Source of the DNA: Nonomuraea angiospora
GTDB lineage: Bacteria > Actinomycetota > Actinomycetes > Streptosporangiales > Streptosporangiaceae
Assembly: GCF_014873145.1 (NCBI RefSeq)
Contig: NZ_JADBEK010000001.1
Location: 4,588,001 to 4,652,000, forward strand
DNA: 64,000 nucleotides
Reading direction: 5' to 3'
This document shows, piece after piece, positions 7,587 through 17,301 of this stretch. How positions within the stretch are numbered: position 1 is the first letter of the stretch; each line of letters begins with the position of its first letter. The notes beneath the pieces were generated by a model, which saw only the letters and a program-made list of their open reading frames with translations, searched no databases and was not told the origin of the DNA. A program made the translations under genes and the position numbers.

Positions 7587-8725
7587 GCCCCGCGCCGCCT
7601 GGCGGCCAGCCATTCGGCCGCCAGCCAGAGGGCCAGCAGGCCGAGCCCCGCCCAGACGGCCGACGACGGGGCCAGCGGGGGCGCTCCGAGCAGCCCCTTC
7701 TGGCCCTTGATCGCGCCGTACACGCCGCCCATGATCACGCTCTGCGCCGCCAGCGCGCCGTAGGCGGCGGCCGTGACGCCGACGGTCCCGAGCACGGCCC
7801 GTACGTACGGCATGCGCACCAGGAACGCCAGGTCCACCACCAGCCCCGCGACGACCAGGAAGAACGGCACCGCCGACGGCGGGAACCCGGTGAAGGTCAG
7901 CAGCGGCCAGAGCAGCGTGCGGACCCCCACGTAGGCGCCCGCCACCAGCGTCGCGGCCCCGAACCTGCCGATCAGCAGCCTGGCCACGACCAGCACCGAC
8001 AGGCCGACGACCACCGCGTAGGCGGGGTAGAGGAAGTCGGGGACGGGCAGCGAGAACGCCGTCATCATCGCCCGGTCCACCGGCCGCTCCATCTGGCTGG
8101 CCGCGAACTGGAGCAGGATCGGCTCGGCGTAGGTCGCGTGGTTGTCCCAGGCGCCGATCGACAGGATGCCGTACTCCTGGTGCTGCTCGGGGAAGTGCAC
8201 GTTCTCCAGGAAGAACGCGAAGAACGCGCCCAGCACGACGGTCCGCTCCCGCCCCGGCGGCGCGCCCATGAACCAGCCGCGGAGCACGCCCGCGATCATG
8301 AAAAACGTTCCAAGGTAGAGCATGATGTGCGACGGGCTCCACGAGGTGATGTCGAGCCCGTTGACACGGTGGTTGATCAGGTCGAGCGGGACCGCGACCA
8401 GGAAGATCCCGGTGCCCCACTGGATCAGCCGCAGCGCCGCCTTGTCCACGCCGTAGCCGGTGTATCCGTGGATGACGGTCAGCGCCACGGCGATGGCCGT
8501 GCCGGCGGAGTTGAGCAGGTGGGGCGGGGCGAGGTCGTCCCGCAGCCACTTGAAGTGCCACGAAACGTCCCACGCCGAGCCGAGCAGCTTGAGCGTGAAC
8601 GCCACCAGCCAGCCGAAATAGAGCACCCTGAACAGATCCTGCGGCGTCTCACGCCCCGCCTGGCCCCTGGTCCAGTACGGCAGGGCCCACTCGGCGGCCC
8701 TCTTGAGAGATGCTGGAGACTTCAC
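7544..8725 (-). CDS. Unrecognised polytopic membrane protein next to CopCD
   Basis: The 393-residue protein has roughly nine to ten hydrophobic segments and no domain I can name. Conserved-looking features are WDVSWHFKW near residue 45, VIHGYTGYGVDK near residue 75, DLINHRVNGLDITSWSPSH near residue 110 followed by IMLYLGTFFMIAG, and HFPEQHQEYGILSIGAWDNH near residue 170. This gives an unusual number of His and Trp residues at membrane borders, as in metal- or heme-binding membrane proteins. The GTG at 8725 follows TAAGAT by eight bases, so a leaderless mRNA is likely. Its 3' end overlaps CopD tail to tail. A role in copper handling is inferred from position and histidine content only. Confidence 0.75.
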   Translation of the reverse strand: MKSPASLKRAAEWALPYWTRGQAGRETPQDLFRVLYFGWLVAFTLKLLGSAWDVSWHFKWLRDDLAPPHLLNSAGTAIAVALTVIHGYTGYGVDKAALRLIQWGTGIFLVAVPLDLINHRVNGLDITSWSPSHIMLYLGTFFMIAGVLRGWFMGAPPGRERTVVLGAFFAFFLENVHFPEQHQEYGILSIGAWDNHATYAEPILLQFAASQMERPVDRAMMTAFSLPVPDFLYPAYAVVVGLSVLVVARLLIGRFGAATLVAGAYVGVRTLLWPLLTFTGFPPSAVPFFLVVAGLVVDLAFLVRMPYVRAVLGTVGVTAAAYGALAAQSVIMGGVYGAIKGQKGLLGAPPLAPSSAVWAGLGLLALWLAAEWLAARRRGAQPIEARVIATATP

Positions 8726-8793
8726 GGGAGTGAATCTTACGGTTCCCGGGGCTGAGCTGTTGCTGGGGTAATGCCAGGCAATGTCCTGGCAGG

Positions 8794-9588
8794 TCAGGCG
8801 GGGGCCGAGGCCCGCAGGGAGTACAGCAGCGGGATCCTGGGCGCACCCTGCGGGAGCCGGAAGCCCTCCTGCCCGTCGACCAGCGTGCGGAAGCGGCGGA
8901 AGAACGTGCGGTCGTGCTCGCGCAGGAACTCCACCCGCAGGCCCGCCGCCGCGACCGCGCTGACGACCTCGCCGAGGCCGTGCTGGAACTGCACGGAGGT
9001 CTGGTGCTCCAGGATTTCGCCGCCGGTGTAGGTGTGCGGGTACTCCCAGACGTGCGGGCCCAGGTCGAAGTAGTCGTGGGTGACGGTGGTGCCCGTCTCG
9101 TCGTCCATGGTGTCGGCGAACGGATGGAACTCGGCGAGATAGAGGAATCCGCCCGGCTTGAGCAGCGCGGCTACCGTCCGCGCCCAGCCGGTGAGGTCGG
9201 CCAGCCACACCAGCGCGCCGAGGCCGGTGTAGACGATGTCGTACGTGGCCCCGCCGAGCGCCTCGACCGCGTCGTAGACGTCGGCGGTGACGAATTCGGC
9301 CGGGAGGCCGCATTCGGCGGCGATGGCCCTGGCCTGCTCGACGGCGGCCTCGGAGAAGTCGAGGCCGGTCACCTCGGCGCCGAGCCTGGCCCACGACAGG
9401 GTGTCCAGGCCGAAGTGGCACTGCAGGTGCAGCAGGTGGCGGCCGGTCACGTCGCCTACCTCGTCCCGCTCGAACGCCCGCAGGGGGCTCCGGCCCGCCT
9501 TGAAGCCCTCGACGTCGTAGAAGTCGCTGGCGACGTGGATGGGGACCCGCCCGTCCCAGTTGGCCCTGTTGACGTCCAAGTAGTCCAT
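8794..9588 (-). CDS. Class I SAM-dependent methyltransferase
   Basis: The 264-residue protein belongs to a family starting DVNRANWDGRVPIH and carrying the variant motif I HLLHLQCHFGLDTLSWARLG near residues 51-70, followed by VTGLDFSEAAVEQAR, the acidic loop that binds the SAM ribose. YDIVYTGLGALVWL and LKPGGFLYLAEFHP mark motifs II and III. The substrate is unknown. The ATG at 9588 lacks a clear ribosome-binding site. It sits 64 bp downstream of the P450 gene on the same strand and could be co-transcribed, making joint modification of one substrate possible. Confidence 0.88.
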   Translation of the reverse strand: MDYLDVNRANWDGRVPIHVASDFYDVEGFKAGRSPLRAFERDEVGDVTGRHLLHLQCHFGLDTLSWARLGAEVTGLDFSEAAVEQARAIAAECGLPAEFVTADVYDAVEALGGATYDIVYTGLGALVWLADLTGWARTVAALLKPGGFLYLAEFHPFADTMDDETGTTVTHDYFDLGPHVWEYPHTYTGGEILEHQTSVQFQHGLGEVVSAVAAAGLRVEFLREHDRTFFRRFRTLVDGQEGFRLPQGAPRIPLLYSLRASAPA

Positions 9589-9652
9589 GGGTGGGCAGCG
9601 TAGGCGAGCCCCGGGCCGCGGCGCCGCTGGTTTTCGGTGGGCCGGGGGCCGG

Positions 9653-10936
9653 TCAGAGGCGCCTTCTCGTCAGCCGTACCGGGAGGTGCTTGAGCCCGTT
9701 CTGGAAGTTGGACGTCAGCCGGCGCGGGCTGCCCGCGAGCTCGACGTCCCATTCGCGCAGCAGCCCCGTGAACACCGAGCGGAACTGCGCGCGGGCCAGG
9801 TGGGCGCCGAGGCAGAAGTGGGGGCCGAACCCGAAGCTGACGTGGTCGTTCGGGGCGCGGGAGACGTCGAAGCGGTCGGGGTCGGGGAAGACGGACGGGT
9901 CGCGGTTGGCGGAGGCGTGGTAGACGACCACCTTGTCCCCGGCGCGGATGCGCCGGCCGTCCAGGGTGAGGTCGCGGGTGGCCGTCCGCCGGAAGTGCAT
10001 GACCGGAGGCCAGAAGCGGAGCATCTCCTCGATGGCGGAGCCGAGCAGCGACGGGTCCGCGCGCAGGCGGGCCAGCTCCGCGGGGTGCTGGAGGAGTGTG
10101 AGCAGCCCTCCGGGGATGCCGTTGCGCAGGGTCTCGTTGCCCGCGACGGCGAAGAGGAAGAACATGTTCTCGAACTCGGCCTCCGTCAGGCCGCCCTTCC
10201 GCATGGCCGACATGACGGACTCGTCGTTCGCGGGGGCCTCGGCCAGGGCGTGCGCGTAGGCGAACATGTCGGTCAGCGCGGCCTTCGAGCGCGGGTTCAC
10301 CCCCGGCGCGAGCTCCGGCCTGGACGCGACGGCCAGGCGGCCCATCGGGGTGAGCGACGCGACGTCGGCCGTGGACAGGCCCGCGTAGTCGGCGTCCTGG
10401 TAGCCGATCACGCGCGACGCCCAGTCGTACAGCAGCCGCTTGTCCTGCGCCGGGACCCCCATGACGTGGGCCAGCGTCCACACGGGCAGGTCGGCGGCCA
10501 CCTCCACGAAGTCGCACTCGCCTTGCGCGAACAGCGCCGCGGCCCGCTCGGCGATCGTGCGCTCCAGGGCGCGCACGGCCCTCGGGGTGAAGGCCGCCGC
10601 CACGATCCGGCGCAGCCTGGAGTGGCCGGGCGGGTCCATGTTCAGCATCTGGACCTGCACGAACGCCAGGTCGGCCGGGGTGTCGGGGTCGCGGATCTGG
10701 GTGGCGCCGAGCTGCGAGGAGAAGTCCTCGGGGGTGCGCAGGACGTGCTTGACGTCGGCGTGCCGGAACACCCCCCAGTAGCCGGGGCCCTCCCGCCAGG
10801 GGCCGACGGCGGGCTCCGGGATCCGGCAGACCGGCGACTCCTCCCGCAACGCGGCGAACAGGTCGTACGGGACGGCCGACTCGTACGTGGCCGGCATGAA
10901 CACCTCGGCCACCGGCCGCCCGCTCGCACCCGCCAT
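9653..10936 (-). CDS. Cytochrome P450
   Basis: The 427-residue soluble bacterial P450 has all hallmarks: MDPPGHSRLRRIV (helix C region), FAVAGNETLRNG in the oxygen-binding I helix (AGxET variant), EEMLRFWPP (ExxR), FRRTATRDLTLDGRRI, and the heme loop FGFGPHFCLGAHLAR with the proximal Cys375. The ATG start has only a weak G-rich ribosome site. No ferredoxin or ferredoxin reductase gene is next to it, so electrons must come from elsewhere. The sequence style (MLNMDPPGHSRLRR) resembles CYP124/125/142-like enzymes that hydroxylate lipids or steroids, which would fit the acyl-CoA dehydrogenases 8 kb away, but this is weak. Confidence 0.95.
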   Translation of the reverse strand: MAGASGRPVAEVFMPATYESAVPYDLFAALREESPVCRIPEPAVGPWREGPGYWGVFRHADVKHVLRTPEDFSSQLGATQIRDPDTPADLAFVQVQMLNMDPPGHSRLRRIVAAAFTPRAVRALERTIAERAAALFAQGECDFVEVAADLPVWTLAHVMGVPAQDKRLLYDWASRVIGYQDADYAGLSTADVASLTPMGRLAVASRPELAPGVNPRSKAALTDMFAYAHALAEAPANDESVMSAMRKGGLTEAEFENMFFLFAVAGNETLRNGIPGGLLTLLQHPAELARLRADPSLLGSAIEEMLRFWPPVMHFRRTATRDLTLDGRRIRAGDKVVVYHASANRDPSVFPDPDRFDVSRAPNDHVSFGFGPHFCLGAHLARAQFRSVFTGLLREWDVELAGSPRRLTSNFQNGLKHLPVRLTRRRL

Positions 10937-11047
10937 GCCGCCCGCCCTTCGTTCGTCGGTCGTATCTCCGCCCTATACCGGCACCCTGACAGGACGCAAG
11001 CGGCCGAGCCAGGAGCGGCGGGGCGCCGCGGCGGGCATCATGAGCGC

Positions 11048-11455
11048 GTGACTCCAGCAGACGCAGAGGCGATCCTCCAGGAATACTTCGCCCCCTGGAT
11101 CCAGCGGCTCGGGTTGCGCGTGGAGGAGGTGGGCGAGCGCCACGCCGTCGTACGGCTCCCGTGGTCCGACGACCTGGCCCGGGAGGGCGGCGGGCTGTGC
11201 GGCCAGGCGATGATGGCGGCCGCCGACACCGCCACCGTCATCGCCATCTCCTCGGCGCGCGGCTCGTTCGTCCCGATGACCACGGTGCAGCAGTCGACGA
11301 CGTTCCAGCGGCCGGTGCTGGGCAAGGACGTCCTGATCGACGTCCGCATCACGAAGCTGGGCCGCACCCTGGCCTTCTCCGACGTCACCCTCACGGCCGC
11401 GGGCAGCGCCGAGACCGCCGCCCAGGCGACGACCGTCTACGCCATCCTGGCCTGA
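11048..11455 (+). CDS. PaaI-type hotdog thioesterase
   Basis: The 135-residue protein fits the hotdog fold of acyl-CoA thioesterases of the PaaI/4HBT group. RLPWSDDLAREGGGLCGQAM carries the usual active-site region at the start of the central helix, where the catalytic acid is normally Asp or Glu, followed by AADTATVIAISS and the strand LIDVRITKLGRTLAFSDVTL. The GTG at 11048 is the only sensible start. It is divergent from the P450 gene across a 111-bp gap. It likely hydrolyses an acyl- or aryl-CoA ester; the substrate is unknown. Confidence 0.85.
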   Translation: MTPADAEAILQEYFAPWIQRLGLRVEEVGERHAVVRLPWSDDLAREGGGLCGQAMMAAADTATVIAISSARGSFVPMTTVQQSTTFQRPVLGKDVLIDVRITKLGRTLAFSDVTLTAAGSAETAAQATTVYAILA

Positions 11456-11515
11456 TCCCGCAGCTCAGCCCTTGATCTCAGGGATCTCTCAGGTGCGGAA
11501 AGTAGGCTCACGGTC

Positions 11516-14089
11516 ATGAAGCGTGTGGCCGCGCTGGTAGCGGCGCTCGCCCTCATCGGGGTGACGACGTGGCTCGTGTGGCCGTCGGCTCCTGCGGTGC
11601 GGGGCCAGGACCAGAGGATCGCCGTCGTCGACGGACCCGGCGACGACCAGCGGGTGGAGCTCGATACGACCTTCTTCCCGCCGCCCGGCGGCGGGAAGGC
11701 TCCGGCCATACTGATCGGGCACGGCTTCGGCGGCAGCAAGCAGAGCGTGCGGGACCAGGCGGTCCGGATCGCCCAGCAGGGCTACGCCGTGCTGACCTGG
11801 TCGGCGCGCGGGTTCGGGCGCTCGACCGGCGAGATCGCGCTCAACTCGCCCGACTACGAGGTCAAGGACGTCAAGCAGCTGATCGACTGGCTGGCCAAGC
11901 GCCCAGAGGTGCAGCTCGACGCGGCGAACGACCCGCGCGTGGGCATCGCGGGCGGCTCGTACGGCGGCTCCATCGCCCTGATGACGGCCGCCTACGACCA
12001 CCGGGTCGACGCCATCGTGCCCCAGATCACCTGGGCCGACCTGGCCGACGCGCTCTTCCCCAACGCCGCCGCGCAGGGCGCCGGCCCCGCCGCCGTCGGC
12101 CAGGACGCCGAGCACGGGGTCTTCAAGCGCATGTGGGCCGGCATCTTCTTCGGCCAGGGCGTCTCGCTGGACAGCTTCGCGGGGCGGGGCGAGCGGCAGG
12201 CCGCCGCCGGCCCGCTGACGCCCGAGCAGGCGCGGTGCGGCAGGTTCCTGCCCGCGATCTGCGACGTCTACCAGCAGGTCGCCAAGGACGGCAAGGCCAC
12301 GCCGGAGGCCGTCGCCCTGCTGCGCAAGTCGAGCCCGGTCACCGTGGCCGGCCAGATCAAGGCGCCGACCCTGCTCATCCAGGGCCAGCGCGACTCGCTC
12401 TTCCCGCTCGGCCACGCCGACGCCAACGCCAAGGCGATCGCCGCCGCCGGCACCCCGGTGAGCCTGGCCTGGTTCGACGGCGGGCACGACGGGGGCAACG
12501 GCGAGGCGGACTGGGTGTTCGAGCAGTCCACGGCCTGGTTCGCCCGCTACCTGAAGGGTGACAAGTCGGCGCCGGCGGTGAGCGCGTTCACGGTGACGCG
12601 CGACGGCGGCCGCGACCCCGGCACCCGCCAGCGCATCCGCCTGCACCCGGAGGCCGGCTCCTACCCCGGCCTGGCCGGCACCGGCACCACCACGGTCCAG
12701 CTGAACGGCCCCGCCCAGAACATCGTCAACCCGCCGGGCGGCGCGCCCGCCTCCATCTCGACGGTCCCCGGCGTCGGCGGCCTGCTGGGCGGCGGCCAGG
12801 GCGGCGCCGGCGTGTCCATCGACATGCCGGGCCAGAGCGCGGCGTTCGAGTCCCGTCCGCTCACCGCCCCGCTCCAGCTCACCGGCAGCTCCACAGTCCG
12901 GGTCAAGGTGTCGGGCAAGGGCGAGGCGACGCTGTTCGCCAAGCTGTACGACGTCGCCGACGGCACCCAGCCGCCCGCCCTGCCCGCCGGGCTGGTGGCG
13001 CCGGTCCGGGTGACGATCCCGGAGGGCGCGGGCAGCGCGGAGGTCACGGTCACCCTGCCCGCCGTGGACTACCGCTTCGCCGCGGGCCACCGGCTCCGGC
13101 TGGTCCTGACCACGACGGACATGGGCTTCGCGACCGCCGCCGAGCCCGCCTCGTACCAGGTGTCCCTGGCCTCCCCCGCGCTGACCGTGCCGACGGTGCG
13201 CACGCTCGCCGCGCCGCCGAGCGGGGTGGCGTGGTGGGTGTGGGCGATGCCGCTGGCCGCCGTGGTCGTCGCCGCCGTGCTGCTGGCGACGGGGCGCACC
13301 CCGTCCCGCCTGCGCCGTCCTGCTTCCGACGACGGGGCCGGCGACAAGGACGTGCCGCTGGAGATCAGCGGCCTGACCAAGGCGTACCGCAACGGCGAGC
13401 TGGCCGTGGACGGGCTGTCGTTCCGCGTCGAGCGGGGCCAGGTCCTGGGCCTGCTCGGGCCGAACGGCGCGGGCAAGACGACCACGATGCGCATGATGAT
13501 GGGCCTCATCCAGCCGGACGGCGGCGAGATCCGGATCTTCGGCGACCGCGTCACGCCGGGGGCGCCCGTGCTGTCCAGGCTCGGGTCGTTCGTGGAGGGG
13601 CCGGGGTTCCTGCCGCACCTGTCCGGGCGGGACAACATCGAGCTCTACTGGGCCGCCACCGGACGGCCCGCCGCCGACGCGCACTTCGACGAGGCGCTGG
13701 AGATCGCCGGTCTGGGCAAGGCCCTGGACCGGGCCGTACGCACGTACTCGCAGGGCATGCGCCAGCGGCTCGCCATCGCCCAGGCCATGCTCGGGCTCCC
13801 GGACCTGCTGGTGCTCGACGAGCCCACGAACGGTCTCGACCCGCCCCAGATCCGGGAGATGCGCGAGGTGCTCAAGCGCTACGCGCAGGACGGCCGTACC
13901 GTGATCGTCTCCAGCCACATGCTGGCCGAGGTCGAGCAGACCTGCAGCCACGTCGTGGTCATGCACCGGGGCCGCCTGGTCTCGACCGGGCCGGTGTCGC
14001 TGCTGCTCACGTCGGCCACCGTCCCCTCCAACGGGCACGGGCCGCGCCTGGAAGACGTGTTCCTCGACCTCATCGGAGACAAGTCATGA
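11516..14089 (+). CDS. Fusion of alpha/beta hydrolase (S15/CocE-like) and ABC transporter ATPase
   Basis: One 857-residue frame joins two enzyme types. Residues 4-22 form a signal anchor. Residues 55-370 are a Xaa-Pro peptidase-like alpha/beta hydrolase with the nucleophile elbow GGSYGGS (Ser148), a late Asp in QRDSLFP and a His in DGGHDGGN. A beta-rich region follows to about 560, like the C-terminal domain of CocE/S15 proteins. A TM helix lies near 570-592. Residues 618-850 are an ABC ATPase with Walker A GPNGAGKTTT, signature YSQGMRQRLA and Walker B LLVLDEPTNGLD. The topology places the hydrolase outside and the ATPase inside. The ATGA overlap with the permease gene makes them one system; it may export a compound and hydrolyse or mature it outside. 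Confidence 0.92.
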   Translation: MKRVAALVAALALIGVTTWLVWPSAPAVRGQDQRIAVVDGPGDDQRVELDTTFFPPPGGGKAPAILIGHGFGGSKQSVRDQAVRIAQQGYAVLTWSARGFGRSTGEIALNSPDYEVKDVKQLIDWLAKRPEVQLDAANDPRVGIAGGSYGGSIALMTAAYDHRVDAIVPQITWADLADALFPNAAAQGAGPAAVGQDAEHGVFKRMWAGIFFGQGVSLDSFAGRGERQAAAGPLTPEQARCGRFLPAICDVYQQVAKDGKATPEAVALLRKSSPVTVAGQIKAPTLLIQGQRDSLFPLGHADANAKAIAAAGTPVSLAWFDGGHDGGNGEADWVFEQSTAWFARYLKGDKSAPAVSAFTVTRDGGRDPGTRQRIRLHPEAGSYPGLAGTGTTTVQLNGPAQNIVNPPGGAPASISTVPGVGGLLGGGQGGAGVSIDMPGQSAAFESRPLTAPLQLTGSSTVRVKVSGKGEATLFAKLYDVADGTQPPALPAGLVAPVRVTIPEGAGSAEVTVTLPAVDYRFAAGHRLRLVLTTTDMGFATAAEPASYQVSLASPALTVPTVRTLAAPPSGVAWWVWAMPLAAVVVAAVLLATGRTPSRLRRPASDDGAGDKDVPLEISGLTKAYRNGELAVDGLSFRVERGQVLGLLGPNGAGKTTTMRMMMGLIQPDGGEIRIFGDRVTPGAPVLSRLGSFVEGPGFLPHLSGRDNIELYWAATGRPAADAHFDEALEIAGLGKALDRAVRTYSQGMRQRLAIAQAMLGLPDLLVLDEPTNGLDPPQIREMREVLKRYAQDGRTVIVSSHMLAEVEQTCSHVVVMHRGRLVSTGPVSLLLTSATVPSNGHGPRLEDVFLDLIGDKS

Positions 14090-14937
14090 CCGTCGCCGCG
14101 CCGGGCTACGCGCCCCGTCGCACGCTGCCGCTGCGCGTGGAGATCGTCAGGCAGTTCAAGCGGCGGCGGACGCTGGTCATGTTCGGGCTGCTGCTGGCGC
14201 TGCCGTGGATCCTGGTGATCGCGTTCCAGTTCGGGCCGCAGCCGAGCGGGCAGGGGCAGTCGTCGCTGCGCATCTCCGACCTGGCGACGGCCAGCGGCCT
14301 GAACTTCGCCGCCTTCGCCCTGTCGGTGTCGGCCAGCTTCCTGCTGGTGGTGGCGGTCGCGCTGTTCTGCGGCGACACCGTGGCCAGCGAGGCCAACTGG
14401 TCGTCACTGCGCTACCTGCTGGCCGCGCCGGTCCCCCGCGACCGGCTGCTGCGCCAGAAGCTGATCGTGGCGCTGGGCTACTCGGCGGCGGCGGTGATCT
14501 GCCTGCCGCTGATGGCGCTGCTCGCGGGCACGCTGGCGTTCGGCTGGAACGACATCCAGGTGCCCGGCACGGGCGAGACCATCCCGGCCCTGGACGTGCT
14601 GCCGCGCTTCGGCATCGTGATCGGGTACGCGCTGGTCAGCCAGCTGGTGGTGGCCGCGCTCGCGTTCCTCGTCTCCACCATGACCGACTCCCCGCTCGGG
14701 GCCGTCGGCGGCGCGGTCGGGCTCTGGATCGTCTGCAACATCCTGCAGGCGGTGGAGGCGCTGGGCTCGCTGCGCGAGTTCCTGCCCACGTTCTGGAACA
14801 ACGCCTGGCTCGACGCGCTGATGCCGGAGCTGGACTGGAGCGGCATGGCGAAGGGCGCGTCGGTGTCGGTCACGTACGCGGCCCTGCTGATCGCGCTCGC
14901 GTTCCGGCGCTTCCGGCGCAAGGACGTCGTGAGCTAG
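14086..14937 (+). CDS. ABC-2 type transporter permease
   Basis: The 283-residue membrane protein has six predicted TM segments and the ABC-2 layout, with a cytoplasmic N-terminus (RRTLPLRVEIVRQFKRRRTL) and the loop GDTVASEANWSSLRYLLAAP, where the coupling helix lies. It starts four bases inside the hydrolase-ATPase gene and must be its partner permease. The last codons and stop lie in a 12-bp triplicate repeat shared with the end of the glycerol kinase gene. The substrate is unknown. Confidence 0.9.
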   Translation: MTVAAPGYAPRRTLPLRVEIVRQFKRRRTLVMFGLLLALPWILVIAFQFGPQPSGQGQSSLRISDLATASGLNFAAFALSVSASFLLVVAVALFCGDTVASEANWSSLRYLLAAPVPRDRLLRQKLIVALGYSAAAVICLPLMALLAGTLAFGWNDIQVPGTGETIPALDVLPRFGIVIGYALVSQLVVAALAFLVSTMTDSPLGAVGGAVGLWIVCNILQAVEALGSLREFLPTFWNNAWLDALMPELDWSGMAKGASVSVTYAALLIALAFRRFRRKDVVS

Positions 14938-14964
14938 GCCGTGAGCTAGGCCGTGAGCTAGGCC
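14929..14964. repeat. Three perfect 12-bp tandem units containing the stop codons of two convergent genes
   Basis: GTGAGCTAGGCC occurs three times without a mismatch. The TAG of the permease gene is in the first copy and the TAG of the glycerol kinase gene, on the other strand, is in the third. Because the unit is 12 bp, each gene meets three in-frame TAG codons in a row. The AGCT palindrome in each copy explains why both strands carry the stop. Confidence 0.97.
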
Positions 14965-16466
14965 CAGTCGAACGACCTGGCCACGGCCTTCTTCCAGCCC
15001 GCGTACGCCTCCTCCCGCCGCTCCTCGCTCCACCGGGGCTCCCAGCGGCGGTCCTCGGCCCAGTGCGCCCGCAGCTCCGAGACGTCCTTCCAGTATCCGG
15101 AGGCGAGCCCGGCGGCGTACGCGGCGCCGAGCGCGGTGGTCTCCGACACGACCGGGCGGCTGACCGGGACGCCCAGGATGTCGGACTGGAGCTGCATGCA
15201 CAGGTCGTTCACGGTGACGCCGCCGTCCACCTTGAGCACGTCCAGGACCACCCCGGAGTCCTGCTGCATCGCCTCGACGACGTCGCGGCTCTGGTAGCAG
15301 ATCGCCTCCAGGGCCGCCCTGGCGAGGTGGGCGTCGGTGTTGTAGCGCGACAGGCCGACGATCACGCCGCGGGCGTCGGCGCGCCAGTACGGGGCGAACA
15401 GGCCGGAGAACGCCGGCACGAAGTACATCCCGCCGGAGTCCTCCACCTGCCGGGCCAGGGCCTCGCTCTGCTCCGCGGAGGTGATGACGTGGAGCTGGTC
15501 GCGCAGCCACTGGACCGCCGAGCCGGTCACCGCGATGGACCCCTCCAGCGCGAACACGGCCGGCTGGTCCCCGAACTTGTAGGCCGGTGTGGTGAGCAGC
15601 CCGCTGCGCGAGCGCACGCGGTCGGTGCCGGTGTTGAGCAGCAGGAAGTTGCCGGTGCCGTAGGTGTTCTTGGCCTCGCCGGGCGCGAAGCAGACCTGGC
15701 CGACGGTGGCCGCCTGCTGGTCCCCCAGGATCGCGCTGATCGGCACCTCCCCGCCGACCGGCCCGTATGGGAGCGTGGTCCCGTACATGGCGGGGTCGGC
15801 CGACGGCCGGATCTCGGGCAGCATCCGGCGCGGGATCCCGAAGAACGACAGCAGCTCGTCGTCCCAGTCGAGCGTCTCCAGGTCCATCAGCATCGTCCGG
15901 CTGGCGTTGGTCACGTCGGTGATGTGCACGCCGCCCTTGACGCCGCCGGTGAGGTTCCACAGGGTCCAGGTGTCGGTGTTGCCGAAGACGGCCTCGCCCC
16001 GCTCCGCGTCCTGGCGGACGCCCTCCACGTTCTCCAGGATCCACTGGATCTTGCCGCCGGAGAAGTACGCCTCCGGCCGCAGGCCCGTCCTGTCGCGGAT
16101 GACCTCCCCGCGCCCGTCCTGCTCCAGCGCGGCGGCGATCCGGTCGGTACGGGTGTCCTGCCACACGATCGCGTTGTAGTACGGGCGGCCGGTCCGCCGG
16201 TTCCAGACGACCGTGGTCTCGCGCTGGTTCGTGACGCCCAGGGCCGCCAGGTCCTTGGCGTGCAGCCCGGCACGCTGGATCGTCGTCTGGATCACGGCCG
16301 CCGTCACGGTCCAGATCTCTATCGGGTTGTGCTCGACCCAGCCCGCCTTCGGCAGGATCTGCTCGTGTTCGAGCTGGTATTTGGCGACCTCGGCGCCGTC
16401 ATGATCGAAGATCATGAATCGGGTGCTGGTGGTGCCCTGATCGACGGCTCCCACGAACTCGGGCAT
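14958..16466 (-). CDS. glpK: Glycerol kinase
   Basis: The 502-residue FGGY-family kinase phosphorylates glycerol to glycerol 3-phosphate with ATP. Diagnostic parts are the N-terminal phosphate loop [38 protein letters not shown], the substrate region [22 protein letters not shown], and the C-terminal [20 protein letters not shown]. Length is standard. AGAGGAGAGAG lies a few bases before the ATG. It is 25 bp downstream of the glycerol facilitator and forms an operon with it. No GlpD dehydrogenase or IclR-type GylR regulator is adjacent, unlike the Streptomyces gyl operon. Confidence 0.97.
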   Translation of the reverse strand: MPEFVGAVDQGTTSTRFMIFDHDGAEVAKYQLEHEQILPKAGWVEHNPIEIWTVTAAVIQTTIQRAGLHAKDLAALGVTNQRETTVVWNRRTGRPYYNAIVWQDTRTDRIAAALEQDGRGEVIRDRTGLRPEAYFSGGKIQWILENVEGVRQDAERGEAVFGNTDTWTLWNLTGGVKGGVHITDVTNASRTMLMDLETLDWDDELLSFFGIPRRMLPEIRPSADPAMYGTTLPYGPVGGEVPISAILGDQQAATVGQVCFAPGEAKNTYGTGNFLLLNTGTDRVRSRSGLLTTPAYKFGDQPAVFALEGSIAVTGSAVQWLRDQLHVITSAEQSEALARQVEDSGGMYFVPAFSGLFAPYWRADARGVIVGLSRYNTDAHLARAALEAICYQSRDVVEAMQQDSGVVLDVLKVDGGVTVNDLCMQLQSDILGVPVSRPVVSETTALGAAYAAGLASGYWKDVSELRAHWAEDRRWEPRWSEERREEAYAGWKKAVARSFDWA

Positions 16467-16491
16467 GTCTCTCTCCTCTGCAAGATTCCGG

Positions 16492-17301
16492 TCAGATCTC
16501 CACCGGCTGCACGATCCCGCGCTCCTCGCTCGGCGGGAGGAACCGGGCGATGCACGCCTGGTAGAGGCCGGCGCCGATGAGACCGCCGATCAGCGGGCCG
16601 ACGATCGGCACCCAGAAGTACAGATCGCCGTACTGATCTCGCCAGGCGGTGGAGTAGCCGGTGAGGTAGCTCGCCAGGCGCGGCCCGAAGTCGCGGGCGG
16701 GGTTGATCGCGTAGCCGGCGTCGGTGCCGAAGGACATGCCGATCCCCACGATGAGCAGGCCGACGACGACGGGGCCGAGGTTGGCGCTGGGGGCCATGTT
16801 GGCGACGTCGGACACGGCGAAGATGACGAAGAGCAGGATGGCGGTGCCGATGATCTGGTCGCGGAACCCGCCCCACATGTTCACCGGCAGCACCCCGTTG
16901 CCGGGCAGGGTCGAGAAGACGCCCTGGGTCTTGATCGTGTGGCTGGGGTCCACCATGGTCAGCACCTCGGTGTAGTTCCACCGCACGATGAGCGCCGCGA
17001 TGAAGGCCCCGGCCGTCTGCGCCAGCGCGTACGGCAGGACCTTGCCCCAGGCGAAGCCGCGGAAGACCGCGAACGCCAGCGTGACCGCCGGGTTGAGGTG
17101 CGCGCCCGTGGTCCGGCCCGCGACGTAGACGCCCAGCGTGACGCCGATCCCCCACGCCCAGGCGATGCTGTCGTGGTCGCCGAGCTTGCCCGCGACCACC
17201 TGGGCGACCACGCCGACTCCGAACAGAATGAGCACCAGCGTGCCGGCGAACTCGGCGATCAGCTCACCGGTCAGCCCTATCCGGTCGCGACGTCCGGTCA
17301 C
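16492..17301 (-). CDS. glpF: Glycerol uptake facilitator (aquaglyceroporin)
   Basis: The 269-residue MIP-family channel has six TM helices and both pore loops, [10 protein letters not shown] near residue 68 and [11 protein letters not shown] near residue 200. The Asp after the second NPAR is typical of glycerol-conducting channels rather than strict aquaporins. The GTG start is preceded by AAGGAGGA. It is first in the glpF-glpK operon and brings in glycerol for the kinase. An A/T-richer stretch 40-90 bp upstream probably holds the promoter. Confidence 0.94.
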   Translation of the reverse strand: MTGRRDRIGLTGELIAEFAGTLVLILFGVGVVAQVVAGKLGDHDSIAWAWGIGVTLGVYVAGRTTGAHLNPAVTLAFAVFRGFAWGKVLPYALAQTAGAFIAALIVRWNYTEVLTMVDPSHTIKTQGVFSTLPGNGVLPVNMWGGFRDQIIGTAILLFVIFAVSDVANMAPSANLGPVVVGLLIVGIGMSFGTDAGYAINPARDFGPRLASYLTGYSTAWRDQYGDLYFWVPIVGPLIGGLIGAGLYQACIARFLPPSEERGIVQPVEI

